From NCBI GenBank assembly GCA_012972825.1, contig JABDHL010000010.1, forward strand, positions 1 to 64,000: DNA of 64,000 bases, written 5' to 3'. The number at the start of each line of letters is the position of its first letter. Positions within the stretch are counted from its first letter, which is position 1. This document shows positions 7,787-18,836 of the stretch, piece by piece. Source of the stretch: Chlorobiaceae bacterium (GTDB taxonomy: Bacteria; Bacteroidota; Chlorobiia; Chlorobiales; Chlorobiaceae). The notes under the pieces were generated by a model that saw only the letters and a program-made list of their open reading frames with translations, was not told the DNA's origin and did not search any database. The translations under genes were made by a program, and so were the position numbers.

Positions 7787-8437
7787 TTATGCCTTTTCTC
7801 TGTTTTGCCAGCTGTGACTATTGCCCCATGTGACAGCCCCGGCATTGACCGCCTTCTCATTATCCCAATATTTTGAACTCACCACATAGTTGCCATTCGT
7901 CAGCGCAGTCACGTTATTCGATTTTGCATCATCTGATCCTGCGTAGTCATTTTTGGTTGATCCAATCAGGCTGTTGGTGGCACTTGCAGTCCCGACCGTG
8001 CCCCCATCCCCATTGCACCAGGTGACGGCTCCTGCATCAGTTACGACGCTATTGTCAGCATTAACTTTGTCCCAATATCCAGAACTCGCGACAAAGTTGC
8101 CATTGGTCAGAGCAGTTATATTTGTGCCAATACCATCACCGGGTGAAGAGCCGATCAGACTGTTATTGGCAGATATGGTGCCAGCCAATCGTGTGCCGCC
8201 CGTTTCCCCGTTACCCCAGGTCGCTGCGCCGGCACCGTTGTTCCAGTTTGGAGAGCCAACCACATAGTGGCCGTTGGTGAGTGCCGTTACTGTAGAGCCA
8301 GTAAGGTCATTGGCAAGAGAGCCAGTCAGGCTGTTGGTCGCCATGACTGTTCCAACCGTGCCTCCAGCTCCGTTTCCCCAGGTTACTGCCCCAACATCGG
8401 CTGTGGTACCGTTGTCCCAATATCTGGAGCAAATCAC
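7787..8437 (-). pseudogene. Frameshifted C-terminal part of haemagglutinin-like exoprotein
   Basis: This frame continues the protein encoded at 8434-11187. It resumes as ICSRYWDNGTTADVGAVTW and carries three more of the same NSL(I/V/T)GS..ND / WDNG..GAVTWGNG repeats. In the other repeats the junction reads NGNYVV; here one base of an AAT codon is missing near 8445-8450, so the upstream frame stops after SMETM. It ends shortly after GAVTWGNSHSW, without a separate C-terminal domain. It is either a true frameshift mutation or a sequencing error. Confidence 0.75.
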
Positions 8438-11187
8438 ATAGTTTCCATACTCAGTGCTTTTACGTTATTTGACGCTGCATCATCAGATCCGATGTAGTCA
8501 TTTTTTGTAGTGCCGATCAGACTGTTGGCAGCACTGACAGTTCCAACCGTGTCTCCGAGCCCGCTGCACCAAGTCACTGCACCAACGTTGGCAACTGTTC
8601 CATTGTCCCAGAACCCAGAGGTCACCACATAATTTCCGTTGTTCAGCACTGTAATGGCCGCACTTCCCCATCCAACCTGATTACTTGTTTTAGAGCCGAC
8701 CAGACTGTTGTCGGCGCTAACGGCTCCAACCGTACCCCCAACTCCACTTCCCCATGTTACCGCTCCGGCATTGATGGCTTTACCATTGTCCCAATATCCT
8801 GAGCAGACGACATAATTGCTGTTGGTCAGAGCAGTGACTGTACACAACCCCGAATCACTCGCTCCTATGAAATCATTTTTTGTCGAACCAACCAGGCTGT
8901 TGGTTGCACTTACAGGCCCGACAGTACTGCCAAGCCCACTGCACCAGGTTACTGCACCAACATCAGTGACTGTGCCATTGTCCCAATATCCTGAGCCAAC
9001 CACATAGTTTCCATTTGGCAGAGCAGTCACATTAGAGCCAATTGCATCGTTGGGTGAGGAGCCGACCAGGCTGTTTGCTGCAGATACTATGCCTGCCAGT
9101 CGATTACCCGCTGTAGAGCCATCACCCCATGTTGCTGCACCGATGTTGTTGTTCCAGTGAGGAGAGCTCACCACATAGTTGCCGTTTGCCAGCGCTGTTA
9201 CCTTGGAGCCGATTTCATCATTGGCAAAAGAACCGACCAGGCTGTTTACCGCAGACACATTCCCGCTGATACCTGTGGTGCCATCGATCCATGTCACTGC
9301 ACCAGCATTCGCCAGGCCTGAGTTAGACCAGTTTGTTGTTGAGGTGACAGCATTGTTATTGCCAGCAAGGGCAATGAGATCATTTCCTACCATATCATTT
9401 GCCGTTGAACCGGTCAGCATAGAGATCAGTGTTCCATCCGGTCTGTAGAGACGGACTGTACCTGCATTTGTCGCTGTAAAATCATCTGATGGAGTGGCAA
9501 CAATAATATTGCCGTTTGAGAGTTCAACTATTTTTCCGGACCCATGCTGGCTGCCTGCTTCCGGGTTGGCATCAACTAACGGAATGAGATAGAAGGTTTG
9601 AGCTGTTGGATTAGCGTCAATAGTTATGTTTCGCGGGTCGAGCAGCAGCAGCCCGTTTTCGCCTTTTGGGGCGGCGGCTATGACGTTGCCTTCAAAAGTT
9701 AGCTTGTCATGGCTCGATACCTCGACCTCACCACCGTTGCCGTTGTTTATTCCCCCTTTAGCCTCGATAGTGCCGGCAAAGGAGGTTGACTGGTCAGACC
9801 AGATCACTACGGTGCCGCCACTGCCGTTATCAAGAGCATTGGCATTCAGCCTGCTGCTTGATGTAACCACTGTGGTTGCTGCGTTGGCAAGAGTAGGATC
9901 GTTGCCCTGCCATCCTCCGCCTATGAAGATTCGTCCGCCTCCGCTCTCTCCGTCCGCCCTGGCCAATGTGCCGGCAACAGTTGTCTCCGGCGCAGTGATT
10001 CGTATCTCCCCGCCCTGGTAAGTGCTGCCGCATGCGCTGAGCTCTCCGGAGAGGTAGAGTTTTTTCCCTGCGGTGATGGAGATATGCCCCCCCTGGCTGC
10101 CATCTGCACTGATACGGCTCGCGCTGGTTATATCAATGCTGCCGAGAGCATTAATGAGGATATCGCCGCCGGTTGGGTATCCGCCTGTGTCCCATAATCC
10201 GGCATCAGCCAGGTTATTAACGGCAGCATTGATTTCGGGAGCGCTGAGTTTTCCTGTGTTGACCATTGTACCTGAAGCGGTTGCTTCAATCTTGTTTCCT
10301 GCATCGATACTTCCACTGTTGAAAATGGTGCCGGACTCAATGTTGACATTGCCGCTGTGTTCTGTGACAGTGCCGGCACGCACTTTGCCGCTGTTGTTGA
10401 CTACTGAGGAAAGCAATGCGTCAGCTGCGGATGCACTCATCACAATTGTGCCTCCATCAGCTTCAATGAGTCCGCTGTTTTTTATCTGGGCGTTATAGGT
10501 CGCCTGGTCTACCTTTATTGCAACAAGTCCATAAGGATCGAAACTGAGCGTGATTCCCTCACCAACGGCTATTCCGGCCAAACCTCTGGATGTTATCATA
10601 CTGCCTGCGTTCTCAGCGGAGCTGCCGAGAAGTGCTATAAAACCTGCGTTCATGCTTCCCTGGTTGATTACTGAGCAGGCAGGGCCGTCCCTGAACAACG
10701 TGTATTTTTCCGAGAGGAAATCGCTGTCCCTGATTGCGAGAGTTGATGCTACCACGCCTCCAGCGTTTACGCTGGCTCCTGGGGCAAACAGCACACCGTT
10801 CGGATTTACCAGAAAAATTTGTCCGTTGGCTGTAAGCGTACCGAAGATTTGTGAAGGATTGTTCCCTGATACCCGATTGAGCAGTGTTGATTGGCATGTT
10901 GGTTGGGTAATGTTGACGGATTCGCCATTGTTGATATCGAAGGATTTCCAGTTGATGATGGCCTGCCTGCTTTCCTGAACGATATGCATGCTTGTGGAAG
11001 ATGGTGTGCTGATAGTGGCTTTTCCAGCAGCAGTCAGCCCTTCGATGGGCAAGGCAAAAGTGCGGCCTTCGGGAAACGATGAGAGTATCACTGCGACAGT
11101 GGTAATCCGGTATTTTCTGCACCATCTCTTTATCATCCTCTGTATGCCCGACTGCTGTTCAATCCTGTCCTCATATAGGGTTATCAT
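8434..11187 (-). CDS. Filamentous-haemagglutinin-like secreted protein (two-partner secretion type), 3'-truncated by frameshift
   Basis: 917 residues. A secretion signal is likely from an internal start (MIKRWCRKYRITTVAVIL). The TPS/haemagg_act domain follows, with conserved QIFGTLTANGQIFLVNPNGVLFAPGA-type wording (split NGQIFLVNPNG, VLFAPGASVN) and NVRSG-like beta-helix repeats to ~500. From ~560 a family of ~65-residue repeats begins (NSLVGS..ND, WDNG, GAVTW), six in this part. Family members are exported by a TpsB pore and act as adhesins. No TpsB gene is adjacent. The frame breaks at 8434 and continues at 7787-8437. Confidence 0.8.
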   Translation of the reverse strand: MITLYEDRIEQQSGIQRMIKRWCRKYRITTVAVILSSFPEGRTFALPIEGLTAAGKATISTPSSTSMHIVQESRQAIINWKSFDINNGESVNITQPTCQSTLLNRVSGNNPSQIFGTLTANGQIFLVNPNGVLFAPGASVNAGGVVASTLAIRDSDFLSEKYTLFRDGPACSVINQGSMNAGFIALLGSSAENAGSMITSRGLAGIAVGEGITLSFDPYGLVAIKVDQATYNAQIKNSGLIEADGGTIVMSASAADALLSSVVNNSGKVRAGTVTEHSGNVNIESGTIFNSGSIDAGNKIEATASGTMVNTGKLSAPEINAAVNNLADAGLWDTGGYPTGGDILINALGSIDITSASRISADGSQGGHISITAGKKLYLSGELSACGSTYQGGEIRITAPETTVAGTLARADGESGGGRIFIGGGWQGNDPTLANAATTVVTSSSRLNANALDNGSGGTVVIWSDQSTSFAGTIEAKGGINNGNGGEVEVSSHDKLTFEGNVIAAAPKGENGLLLLDPRNITIDANPTAQTFYLIPLVDANPEAGSQHGSGKIVELSNGNIIVATPSDDFTATNAGTVRLYRPDGTLISMLTGSTANDMVGNDLIALAGNNNAVTSTTNWSNSGLANAGAVTWIDGTTGISGNVSAVNSLVGSFANDEIGSKVTALANGNYVVSSPHWNNNIGAATWGDGSTAGNRLAGIVSAANSLVGSSPNDAIGSNVTALPNGNYVVGSGYWDNGTVTDVGAVTWCSGLGSTVGPVSATNSLVGSTKNDFIGASDSGLCTVTALTNSNYVVCSGYWDNGKAINAGAVTWGSGVGGTVGAVSADNSLVGSKTSNQVGWGSAAITVLNNGNYVVTSGFWDNGTVANVGAVTWCSGLGDTVGTVSAANSLIGTTKNDYIGSDDAASNNVKALSMETM

Positions 11188-11416
11188 AAGGGTATGATTT
11201 ACTTTGACTCTCCATTAATATTTACTGTATAAATACACTTTATTTACGTAAAAGCAAAAAAATGTAAAATATTTCAGTTCATCACTGACCGTACTTTTCT
11301 GAACGGCGAAAGTTATACGAAAGCTGAAAAGCCTGTGACAGGTATGAGGTGCTGGAGCCTTCTTTTGCAATGAACCAGGGGCTGGTTATCTCTGGCAACG
11401 AGGCTCCTTCAGAGGG

Positions 11417-12610
11417 CTATGTGAAAAATGTATTGCGGATGTTTTCCCGATAAAGGGCAAGTCTTTTCTGAATTTCATCCAGATGATCGCCACCAAGCTT
11501 TTCAAGCAGTGCATTTGCGATGACCGGTGCGACAACTGCCTCCGCGACCACGCCAGCTGCGGGGACTGCGCAGGTGTCGCTCCTTTCGAAGCGTGAAAGC
11601 GTCGGCTGCAGCGATTCAATGTCAAAAGACAGCAGGGGAGTGACCAGCGAGGAGATCGGCTTCATCGCTGCCCGGAGATGAATGACCTGACCGCTTGACA
11701 TGCTCCCCTCGAGTCCGCCAGCGCGGTTGGTTTTTCGTACGATGCCATGTTCCGTAATAAGGTGAAATTCATCGTGCACCTGAGAACCGGGTTTTCCTGC
11801 GTTATCAAAGGCGCTTCCAATTTCAACACCCTTGATAGCCTGAATGGAGATTATTGCAGCAGCGAGCGCAGCATCAAGACGCCTGTCGTGCTGTACATAG
11901 CTTCCGAAGCCAGGGGGTACTCCCGTGATAAAAATTTCGATGATCCCTCCGAGAGTGTCGCCACTCTCTTTGGCTGCATCAATAGCCGCAAGAGCTGCTG
12001 CCTCGGTTGTTTTATCGATCATGCGGACGGGTGAGATGTCGGCCTGTGTTGAAACTGCTTCTGCTCCCTGGCTGAGGAGTTCGGTGAGCTGTGGATTGGC
12101 AGAGGGTTCCGCCGCCGGTCCGATAGCCGAAATGTAGCTGCCGATTTCAACCCCGAGGGTTTTAAGAAACGCTTTGGACAATGCACCGGCGGCAACCCGT
12201 GCAGCAGTTTCCCTGGCTGACGAGCGCTCAATAACAGGCCGGATATCGTCAAAACCGTATTTTATCCGTCCTGCCAGGTCGGCATGGCCGGGCCTTGGAA
12301 TCGTGATTTTGGTTATTTCCTCATCAGGTTTCTCAAACTGAGCCATAGTGGATGTCCAGTTTTCCCAGTCGCGGTTTTTAATGACCAGTGCAATTGGTGA
12401 ACCGATGGTTTTGCCGAAACGAATGCCCGAGAGCACCTCAGCTTTATCGGTCTCTATTTTCATGCGTCCTCCACGGCCATGTCCTTGCTGCCGGCGGGCT
12501 AACTGAGCGTTGATTTCTTCTGAGGATATGGGAACTCCCGCCGGCATACCTTCCACTATTGCCGAAAGTGCAGGTCCATGTGACTCTCCTGCAGTAAAGT
12601 ATCGTATCAT
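11417..12610 (-). CDS. aroC: Chorismate synthase
   Basis: 397 residues, normal length. Chorismate synthase converts 5-enolpyruvylshikimate-3-phosphate to chorismate with reduced FMN, the last step of the shikimate pathway. The start MIRYFTAGESHGP holds the first signature. RRQQGHGRGGRM (~38-49), ERSSARETAARVAAGA (~128) and GGLEGSMSSGQ (~300) follow, as in the family. It lies just downstream of hemB's terminator and appears to be transcribed separately. Confidence 0.96.
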   Translation of the reverse strand: MIRYFTAGESHGPALSAIVEGMPAGVPISSEEINAQLARRQQGHGRGGRMKIETDKAEVLSGIRFGKTIGSPIALVIKNRDWENWTSTMAQFEKPDEEITKITIPRPGHADLAGRIKYGFDDIRPVIERSSARETAARVAAGALSKAFLKTLGVEIGSYISAIGPAAEPSANPQLTELLSQGAEAVSTQADISPVRMIDKTTEAAALAAIDAAKESGDTLGGIIEIFITGVPPGFGSYVQHDRRLDAALAAAIISIQAIKGVEIGSAFDNAGKPGSQVHDEFHLITEHGIVRKTNRAGGLEGSMSSGQVIHLRAAMKPISSLVTPLLSFDIESLQPTLSRFERSDTCAVPAAGVVAEAVVAPVIANALLEKLGGDHLDEIQKRLALYRENIRNTFFT

Positions 12611-12628
12611 GGCATTAAACAGTAAAAT

Positions 12629-12660
12629 GCCCGGCTGTGTCCTGAAATGTACAGCCGGGC
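12629..12660 (-). terminator. Rho-independent terminator after hemB
   Basis: GCCCGGCTGT (12629-12638) is perfectly complementary to ACAGCCGGGC (12651-12660) with a 12-base loop. On the minus strand the stem is followed by ATTTTAC, so it fits termination of hemB transcripts before aroC. Confidence 0.8.
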
Positions 12661-12693
12661 GTTTTCAATGGGTTATTCTTTTTTCAAAGAGGA

Positions 12694-13692
<999 letters not shown>

Positions 13693-13807
13693 TTAGGGTT
13701 TTAAAAAGCCAAAAATACGAAAATCTATGAACATCGCGAACTTCCTGAAAGGAAAAACTACCATAGAGGGAGCAACAAAAAAGCGATAAAAATTTTCAGG
13801 GGAAATG

Positions 13808-14959
13808 TTACAATAAAAAACTCATCATGATGCCGGCGGCAACGGCTGAACCGATGACACCGGCGACATTTGGAGCCATGGCATGCATGATCAGGTGATT
13901 GTCAGGATCAGCTTTAAGTCCTTCAATCTGAACCACAATCGCACTGTCTGGCACCGCCGAAACACCTGCAGCACCGATCAGCGGGTTAATCCTGTTTTCC
14001 GTTGAAAGAAAAAGGTTCATGATTTTAGCAAAAAGCACCCCGCCGGCCGTTGATATCATAAAGGCAGTTGCGCCGAGAATATAAATAAACACAGATTCTT
14101 GTGTCAGAAAGGTTGTTGCCTGGGTTGAGGCACCGATGGTGACGCCAAGAATAATCGTGACAATATCGATCATGGCATTTTTTGCAGTATCTGCCAGACG
14201 TTTTGTTACCGTGGACTCTTTCAGCAGATTGCCTAAAAAAAGCATGCCGAGAAGTGGCAGCGACCCCGGAGCAATAAATCCCGTAAGAAGAAGAGCGACA
14301 ACGGGAAAGAGAATTTTTTCCAGTTTACTTACTGAGCGTGGCGGTTTCATTTTAATTCTGCGCTCTTTTTTCGTGGTCAAAAGACGCATGATCGGTGGCT
14401 GAATGAGTGGAAGAAGGGCCATATAGGAGTATGCGGCAATGGCGACAGATCCGATAAGATGCGGAGCAAGCTTTGAAGAGAGAAATATTGCTGTAGGGCC
14501 GTCAGCCCCCCCGATTATTCCTATTGATGCAGCTTCCGGATTGTTGAATCCGAGAGAAATGGCTCCGATGTAGGTTAAGAAAATGCCAAGCTGAGCTGCA
14601 GCACCGAGGAGCATGAGTTTGGGGTTTGAAATCAGCGGCGAAAAATCTGTCATGGCACCGATTCCGAGAAAAATCAACGGCGGAAAAATCCCTTTCAATA
14701 CGCCCATATAAAGATAATTCATAACGCTGCCCTCCTCATATATGCCAAGGTGCATTCCGGCATGTTCAGCGAATGGCGTGTTACCGATCAGGATACCGAA
14801 TCCTATCGGGACGAGAAGAAGTGGCTTATATTCATATCGGATGGCAAGATAAATGAATATCAGACCGACAAGAATCATCAAAAGGTGTCCCGGGGTCGTA
14901 TTGACAAAACCGGAATGTTCAAAAAAACGCACAAATCCTTCCATAATAGTGTTATTCAA
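13808..14959 (-). CDS. Na+-translocating decarboxylase beta subunit (OadB/MmdB family)
   Basis: 383 residues with about ten membrane segments. Family landmarks: GIIGGADGPTAIFLSSKLAP (within one line, ~146), the GNTPFAEHAG region, and NPLIGAAGVSAVPDSA (~318). In oxaloacetate and methylmalonyl-CoA decarboxylases this subunit decarboxylates carboxybiotin and pumps Na+. It overlaps the biotin-carrier gene by 8 bases and is last in a four-gene operon. Which CoA-ester or keto acid is the substrate cannot be settled from this subunit. Confidence 0.93.
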   Translation of the reverse strand: MNNTIMEGFVRFFEHSGFVNTTPGHLLMILVGLIFIYLAIRYEYKPLLLVPIGFGILIGNTPFAEHAGMHLGIYEEGSVMNYLYMGVLKGIFPPLIFLGIGAMTDFSPLISNPKLMLLGAAAQLGIFLTYIGAISLGFNNPEAASIGIIGGADGPTAIFLSSKLAPHLIGSVAIAAYSYMALLPLIQPPIMRLLTTKKERRIKMKPPRSVSKLEKILFPVVALLLTGFIAPGSLPLLGMLFLGNLLKESTVTKRLADTAKNAMIDIVTIILGVTIGASTQATTFLTQESVFIYILGATAFMISTAGGVLFAKIMNLFLSTENRINPLIGAAGVSAVPDSAIVVQIEGLKADPDNHLIMHAMAPNVAGVIGSAVAAGIMMSFLL

Positions 14960-15368
14960 TTTCGATCAGAACATCGCCCTGCATGACGGTATCACCGACG
15001 CCAACTCTGACTGTTTTAACGGTACCGCCCTTTTCAGCAAAAACATTGTTTTCCATTTTCATGGCTTCCAGGATGATGACGGGTTGGTCGAGTTTAATCT
15101 GCATGCCGGGATAGACGTTGATTGCAATAATTGTACCAGGAAGGGGTGCCTTGATCAGGCTCAGGCCCGGGGTATTGAGTACCGGAGCTTTTGGAGGGGT
15201 TGGAGGAGTGTACCTGACAAGTTTTGGCGTATGGGGTGTTCTGATTTCCTTTCCAAGTTCAACCTGATAGGAGGTTCCGTTCACCTCGACCTCGGCAATG
15301 TTTTCATCGAAAGATTTGATTTCAACGTTGTACTTGTTTCCGCTTATCGTGAACTTATATCGCCTCAT
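14952..15368 (-). CDS. Biotin carboxyl carrier protein of the decarboxylase complex
   Basis: 138 residues. A beta-rich N-terminal part, a Pro-rich linker (PPTPPKAPVLNTPG, ~55-68) and a C-terminal biotinyl domain with EAMKMEN; the biotinylated lysine is K104. It shuttles the carboxyl group from the transferase subunit to the membrane beta subunit. It overlaps the gamma/delta gene by 4 bases. Confidence 0.93.
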   Translation of the reverse strand: MRRYKFTISGNKYNVEIKSFDENIAEVEVNGTSYQVELGKEIRTPHTPKLVRYTPPTPPKAPVLNTPGLSLIKAPLPGTIIAINVYPGMQIKLDQPVIILEAMKMENNVFAEKGGTVKTVRVGVGDTVMQGDVLIEIE

Positions 15369-15745
15369 CGTTGAAAACGGTTAAAATTAATGACATTGTA
15401 GATTTTTGAATTCCATGGAGAATAGGATTTGCCAACTTTTTTTATGGTTAGAATTGCAGTTTCCTCATCATGCAACTCTTCCAGATAAAGAGATATTGCC
15501 GTGGCAATTGCGGCACTGACCTCTCCTTGAATCATATTTCCCGCAAAAGCGGCCTTTTCCTCGCCACCCGCTTTTTGAAACTTTTTTCTCAGGTTGCGGG
15601 TGAGAAATTTCGGAATGATAGTGAACACCAGAAAAAGCAGAAAAAGGGAAAAAAACACGACGCTGTAACCGATGACGGCAAGGCCTATATGTTCCCTGCA
15701 GATTGCTGAAAGGTCAACAGGTAAAATTTGAACAAAAGCGGTCAT
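15365..15745 (-). CDS. OadG/MmdD-like small membrane subunit
   Basis: 126 residues with one N-terminal membrane helix (IGYSVVFFSLFLLFLVFTII) and a cytoplasmic tail. The tail reads EVSAAIATAISLYLEELHDEETAILTIKK in part, then a C-terminal segment PWNSKIYNV. This matches OadG-type subunits that assemble the transferase with the pump. It lies 14 bases downstream of the transferase gene. Confidence 0.85.
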   Translation of the reverse strand: MTAFVQILPVDLSAICREHIGLAVIGYSVVFFSLFLLFLVFTIIPKFLTRNLRKKFQKAGGEEKAAFAGNMIQGEVSAAIATAISLYLEELHDEETAILTIKKVGKSYSPWNSKIYNVINFNRFQR

Positions 15746-15759
15746 TGACTTGTTTTCGG

Positions 15760-17301
15760 TTATAGTGGAATGGTAGAGTGCTTTTTTGGAGGATTGATAT
15801 CCTTCTTGGTCGAAAGTGTCTGTAAGGCTCGGATTATTCTGAACCTGGTATTGCGTGGTTCAATGATGTCATCAATATAGCCGTATTTTGCCGCTTCATA
15901 AGGGTTGGAAAATTTCTCACGATACTCAGCTGCATTATCAGAAACAAACTTTGCACGATCTTCAGGGTTTTCGATTGCCTGAAGATCGCGATTATACAAC
16001 ACCTCAATAGCACCGATTGGCCCCATGACCGCAATTTCTGCCGTAGGCCAGGCATAATTAACGTCTCCGCGCAACTGTTTGGAACTCATGACAATGTAAG
16101 CTCCGCCATAGGCCTTTCGCAGGATGATCGTAATTTTTGGGACGGTGGCCTCTCCGTAAGCAAATATCAGTTTTGCACCATTACTGATAATGCCTTCAAA
16201 CTCCTGGGCACTTCCCGGAAGGAATCCAGGGACATCGACAAGGGTAACGATAGGGATATTAAAGGCATCACAGAATCTGACAAACCTGGCAGCTTTACGT
16301 GAAGCATTAATGTCAAGGCATCCGGCAAGGAAGTTCGGCTGATTGGCGACAATGCCGGTTGATATTCCATTGAAAGTGACAAAACCAACAACGATGTTTC
16401 GGGCATATTGACGCTGTACTTCGAGAAACTCTCCATTGTCCGCAATCGAATGAATAATATCCTTGACATCATAAGGAATCGATGGCTTGTCAGGTATGAT
16501 GGTATTCAGTTTCTCATCCAACCGGTCGGCAGGGTCGCTGCAGACGGCCAGTGGCGGTTCTTCAAGGTTGTTCTGGGGGAGGTAACTGAGCAGTTTTTTT
16601 ATCAGAAGTATACCCTCGGTTTCATTAGCTCCTACAAAATGAGTGACTCCTGATTTTGTTGCATGCACTGTTGCTCCGCCAAGATCTTCATCAGTTATGG
16701 TTTCACCGGTAACAGTTTTAACGACTTTCGGCCCGGTGACAAACATGTAACTGGTCTTTTCAGCCATGACAACAAAGTCAGTAAGTGCAGGAGAGTACAC
16801 AGCGCCGCCTGCACACGGCCCGAAAATAGCCGATATCTGGGGAATGACTCCCGAAGCCATGATATTGCGCTGAAAAATACTTGCATAACCCGAAAGGCTT
16901 CTTACCCCTTCCTGGATTCTTGCACCTCCGCTGTCATTTATTCCGATAAGTGGTGCTCCGACCTTCATTGCCTGATCCATGACCTTGCAGATTTTAAGGG
17001 CATTTGTCTCTGAAAGGGAGCCGCCAAGAACGGTAAAATCCTGAGAGAAGACGTAGACGGTACGTCCATCTATGGTTCCATGGCCCGTGATGACTCCATC
17101 TGAAAGATATTGCTCCTTATCAAGACTGAAATCAGTGGTTCGGTGCGTGACAAACATATCGTATTCTTCAAAACTGCCTTCATCAAGCAGCATGTCAAGA
17201 CGTTCCCGTGCGGTAAATTTGCCTTTTTTATGTTGTGCTTCTATGCGCTTTTCCCCGCCTCCGAGACGGGCTTTTTCACGTTCCGCAATTAAGCGTTTCA
17301 T
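15760..17301 (-). CDS. Acyl-CoA carboxyltransferase subunit (methylmalonyl-CoA decarboxylase alpha / propionyl-CoA carboxylase beta)
   Basis: 513 residues, the full crotonase-fold carboxyltransferase length. Conserved blocks: [22 protein letters not shown] (split), [24 protein letters not shown] (~133), [12 protein letters not shown] (~163), [10 protein letters not shown] (~373) and [12 protein letters not shown]. The close MmdA/PccB similarity plus the downstream Na+-pump subunits favour a methylmalonyl-CoA decarboxylase-type complex. A reversed carboxylating role is also conceivable in a bacterium using the reductive TCA cycle. Confidence 0.93.
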   Translation of the reverse strand: MKRLIAEREKARLGGGEKRIEAQHKKGKFTARERLDMLLDEGSFEEYDMFVTHRTTDFSLDKEQYLSDGVITGHGTIDGRTVYVFSQDFTVLGGSLSETNALKICKVMDQAMKVGAPLIGINDSGGARIQEGVRSLSGYASIFQRNIMASGVIPQISAIFGPCAGGAVYSPALTDFVVMAEKTSYMFVTGPKVVKTVTGETITDEDLGGATVHATKSGVTHFVGANETEGILLIKKLLSYLPQNNLEEPPLAVCSDPADRLDEKLNTIIPDKPSIPYDVKDIIHSIADNGEFLEVQRQYARNIVVGFVTFNGISTGIVANQPNFLAGCLDINASRKAARFVRFCDAFNIPIVTLVDVPGFLPGSAQEFEGIISNGAKLIFAYGEATVPKITIILRKAYGGAYIVMSSKQLRGDVNYAWPTAEIAVMGPIGAIEVLYNRDLQAIENPEDRAKFVSDNAAEYREKFSNPYEAAKYGYIDDIIEPRNTRFRIIRALQTLSTKKDINPPKKHSTIPL

Positions 17302-17545
17302 TGTGTTTTACGATATTGATTAAGTAACTTGCCATGCGGCTTTTTTTCTTTCAGAATTATCTCACATGCACCCTCATGCCGTTTATCAGGTGCACGGATA
17401 ATGCGGTATGCCGCTTCGTATTCCTTTCTTTTCGTTCTTTTAAGCTTAAATGGTTGTAAAAAAAAAGGAATAACTGCTTTTCAGTATGCAGGAATGGATA
17501 ATATTACATTTTATTGTTAAAGTTCTTAATAACGAGTAGAAAACT

Positions 17546-18313
17546 ATGACTTCCGATCTTCAGCTTGCCGTTGAATTGGCCGAACAGGCTGGCCGGTTAA
17601 CCTTGGACTATTATTCCCGAAAATCGCTTCAGGTTTTCAGCAAAAGAGATTCAACCCCTGTCACCGAAGCTGATCGGAAAGCAGAAGAGCTTATACGGGC
17701 AGCTATTACCGCACGGTATCCTGAAGACGGACTACTTGGTGAAGAATTTGATGAACGTCCTTCAGCTAATAATCGTCGTTGGATTATTGATCCAATAGAC
17801 GGTACCAAGGCGTTTATCCATCGGGTTCCGCTGTATGGTGTTTTAATTGCTCTTGAGGTTGATGGACTTTTGAAGCTTGGTGTCGTTCATTTTCCTGCCC
17901 TTGGTGAACTCTATCATGCCGAACGGGGAAGCGGCGCCTTTCTCAACGGATCGCCAATTTCGGTCTCTTCTGTTTCTGATATCAATCAGGCAACGGTACT
18001 TTATACAGAAAGAGAGTATCTGCTCGACCCTCCCTCCCTCCATCCTGTTGATCTCCTTCGTCGGGATGCCAATCTTGTTCGAGGCTGGGGTGACTGCTAC
18101 GGTCACATGCTTGTTGCCTCAGGCAGGGCTGAAGTCTCCGTGGATAAGATTATGAGCCCATGGGATTGTGCCGCACTTATTCCAGTGGTGATTGAAGCTG
18201 GCGGATGCTGTTTTGATTATCGGGGGGTGACGACAATGTCCGGTGAAGGTCTTGTCAGTGCCAACAGGATCATCGGCGCAAAGCTGCTGGAGGGCATTGA
18301 AAAACAGGTATAA
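17546..18313 (+). CDS. Inositol monophosphatase-family phosphatase (HisN/CysQ-like)
   Basis: 255 residues. Li+-sensitive phosphatase motifs are present: VTEADRKAEELI (~35), GEEFDE (~67), the metal-binding WIIDPIDGTKAFIHRVPLYG (~81) and SPWDCAALIPVVIEAGG (~211). The sequence style resembles histidinol-phosphatase HisN. Other possible substrates are inositol phosphate and 3'-phosphoadenosine 5'-phosphate. It probably forms an operon with the next gene, 6 bases downstream. Confidence 0.88.
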   Translation: MTSDLQLAVELAEQAGRLTLDYYSRKSLQVFSKRDSTPVTEADRKAEELIRAAITARYPEDGLLGEEFDERPSANNRRWIIDPIDGTKAFIHRVPLYGVLIALEVDGLLKLGVVHFPALGELYHAERGSGAFLNGSPISVSSVSDINQATVLYTEREYLLDPPSLHPVDLLRRDANLVRGWGDCYGHMLVASGRAEVSVDKIMSPWDCAALIPVVIEAGGCCFDYRGVTTMSGEGLVSANRIIGAKLLEGIEKQV

Positions 18314-18319
18314 CAAGTT

Positions 18320-18826
18320 ATGATGATAACTGCGCTGCTTATCGTTATTGTTGTCTTGCTTGTCGGCGTACTGGCATTGCTGCTGACCGGCTGGCCGGGC
18401 AGGGAACGGAAGGAGATTGAAAAAACAGGACAGGAACTTCGCAGGGAGCTTGCCCAGCACAGGGCTGACTCTGTACAGCTTCTCCATGCCATGCGTATTG
18501 AGCTGGAAGAATCAGTCAGGGAAACGCTGGAACAACAATTTGAATCGTTTGAAATGATGCAACGCCGCCCATCTTCCCGGCAGAAAAAATCGTATTCCAC
18601 TCAGGAAGGGATAGCTTCGAAACTGGAAGCCGAGGGAAGTCAAGGTGGTGAGAAAGGGTACCGTCTTCAGCTGTCAGACAGAGATCGGCAGTTGCCGCTT
18701 TTTCAGGAAAAAAAGATAGAGGAAGAAACTGTGTACATTGAAAGTCAATTCTTTTCGGATGATGATCTTCCAGACATTGAGGAAGAGTTGACCGATATCG
18801 ATATGGAAAAGGAGCAGAAAGAGTGA
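18320..18826 (+). CDS. Hypothetical membrane-anchored coiled-coil protein
   Basis: 168 residues: one N-terminal membrane helix (TALLIVIVVLLVGVLALLLT), then a highly charged, coiled-coil cytoplasmic part (RKEIEKTGQELRRELAQHR) and an acidic tail (DDDLPDIEEELTDID). The design resembles DNA recombination RmuC N-termini or other small anchors, but the catalytic domain of RmuC is absent. It converges on hemD with only 10 bases between. Confidence 0.7.
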   Translation: MMITALLIVIVVLLVGVLALLLTGWPGRERKEIEKTGQELRRELAQHRADSVQLLHAMRIELEESVRETLEQQFESFEMMQRRPSSRQKKSYSTQEGIASKLEAEGSQGGEKGYRLQLSDRDRQLPLFQEKKIEEETVYIESQFFSDDDLPDIEEELTDIDMEKEQKE

Positions 18827-18836
18827 GTGAAGCCGG

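Noticed and set aside
10550-10978. Rightward ORFs opposite the haemagglutinin-like gene (also 9626-10021, 10073-10498)
   Set aside because: Antisense shadows of a repetitive GC-skewed coding region; low-complexity Pro/Ser/Leu translations.
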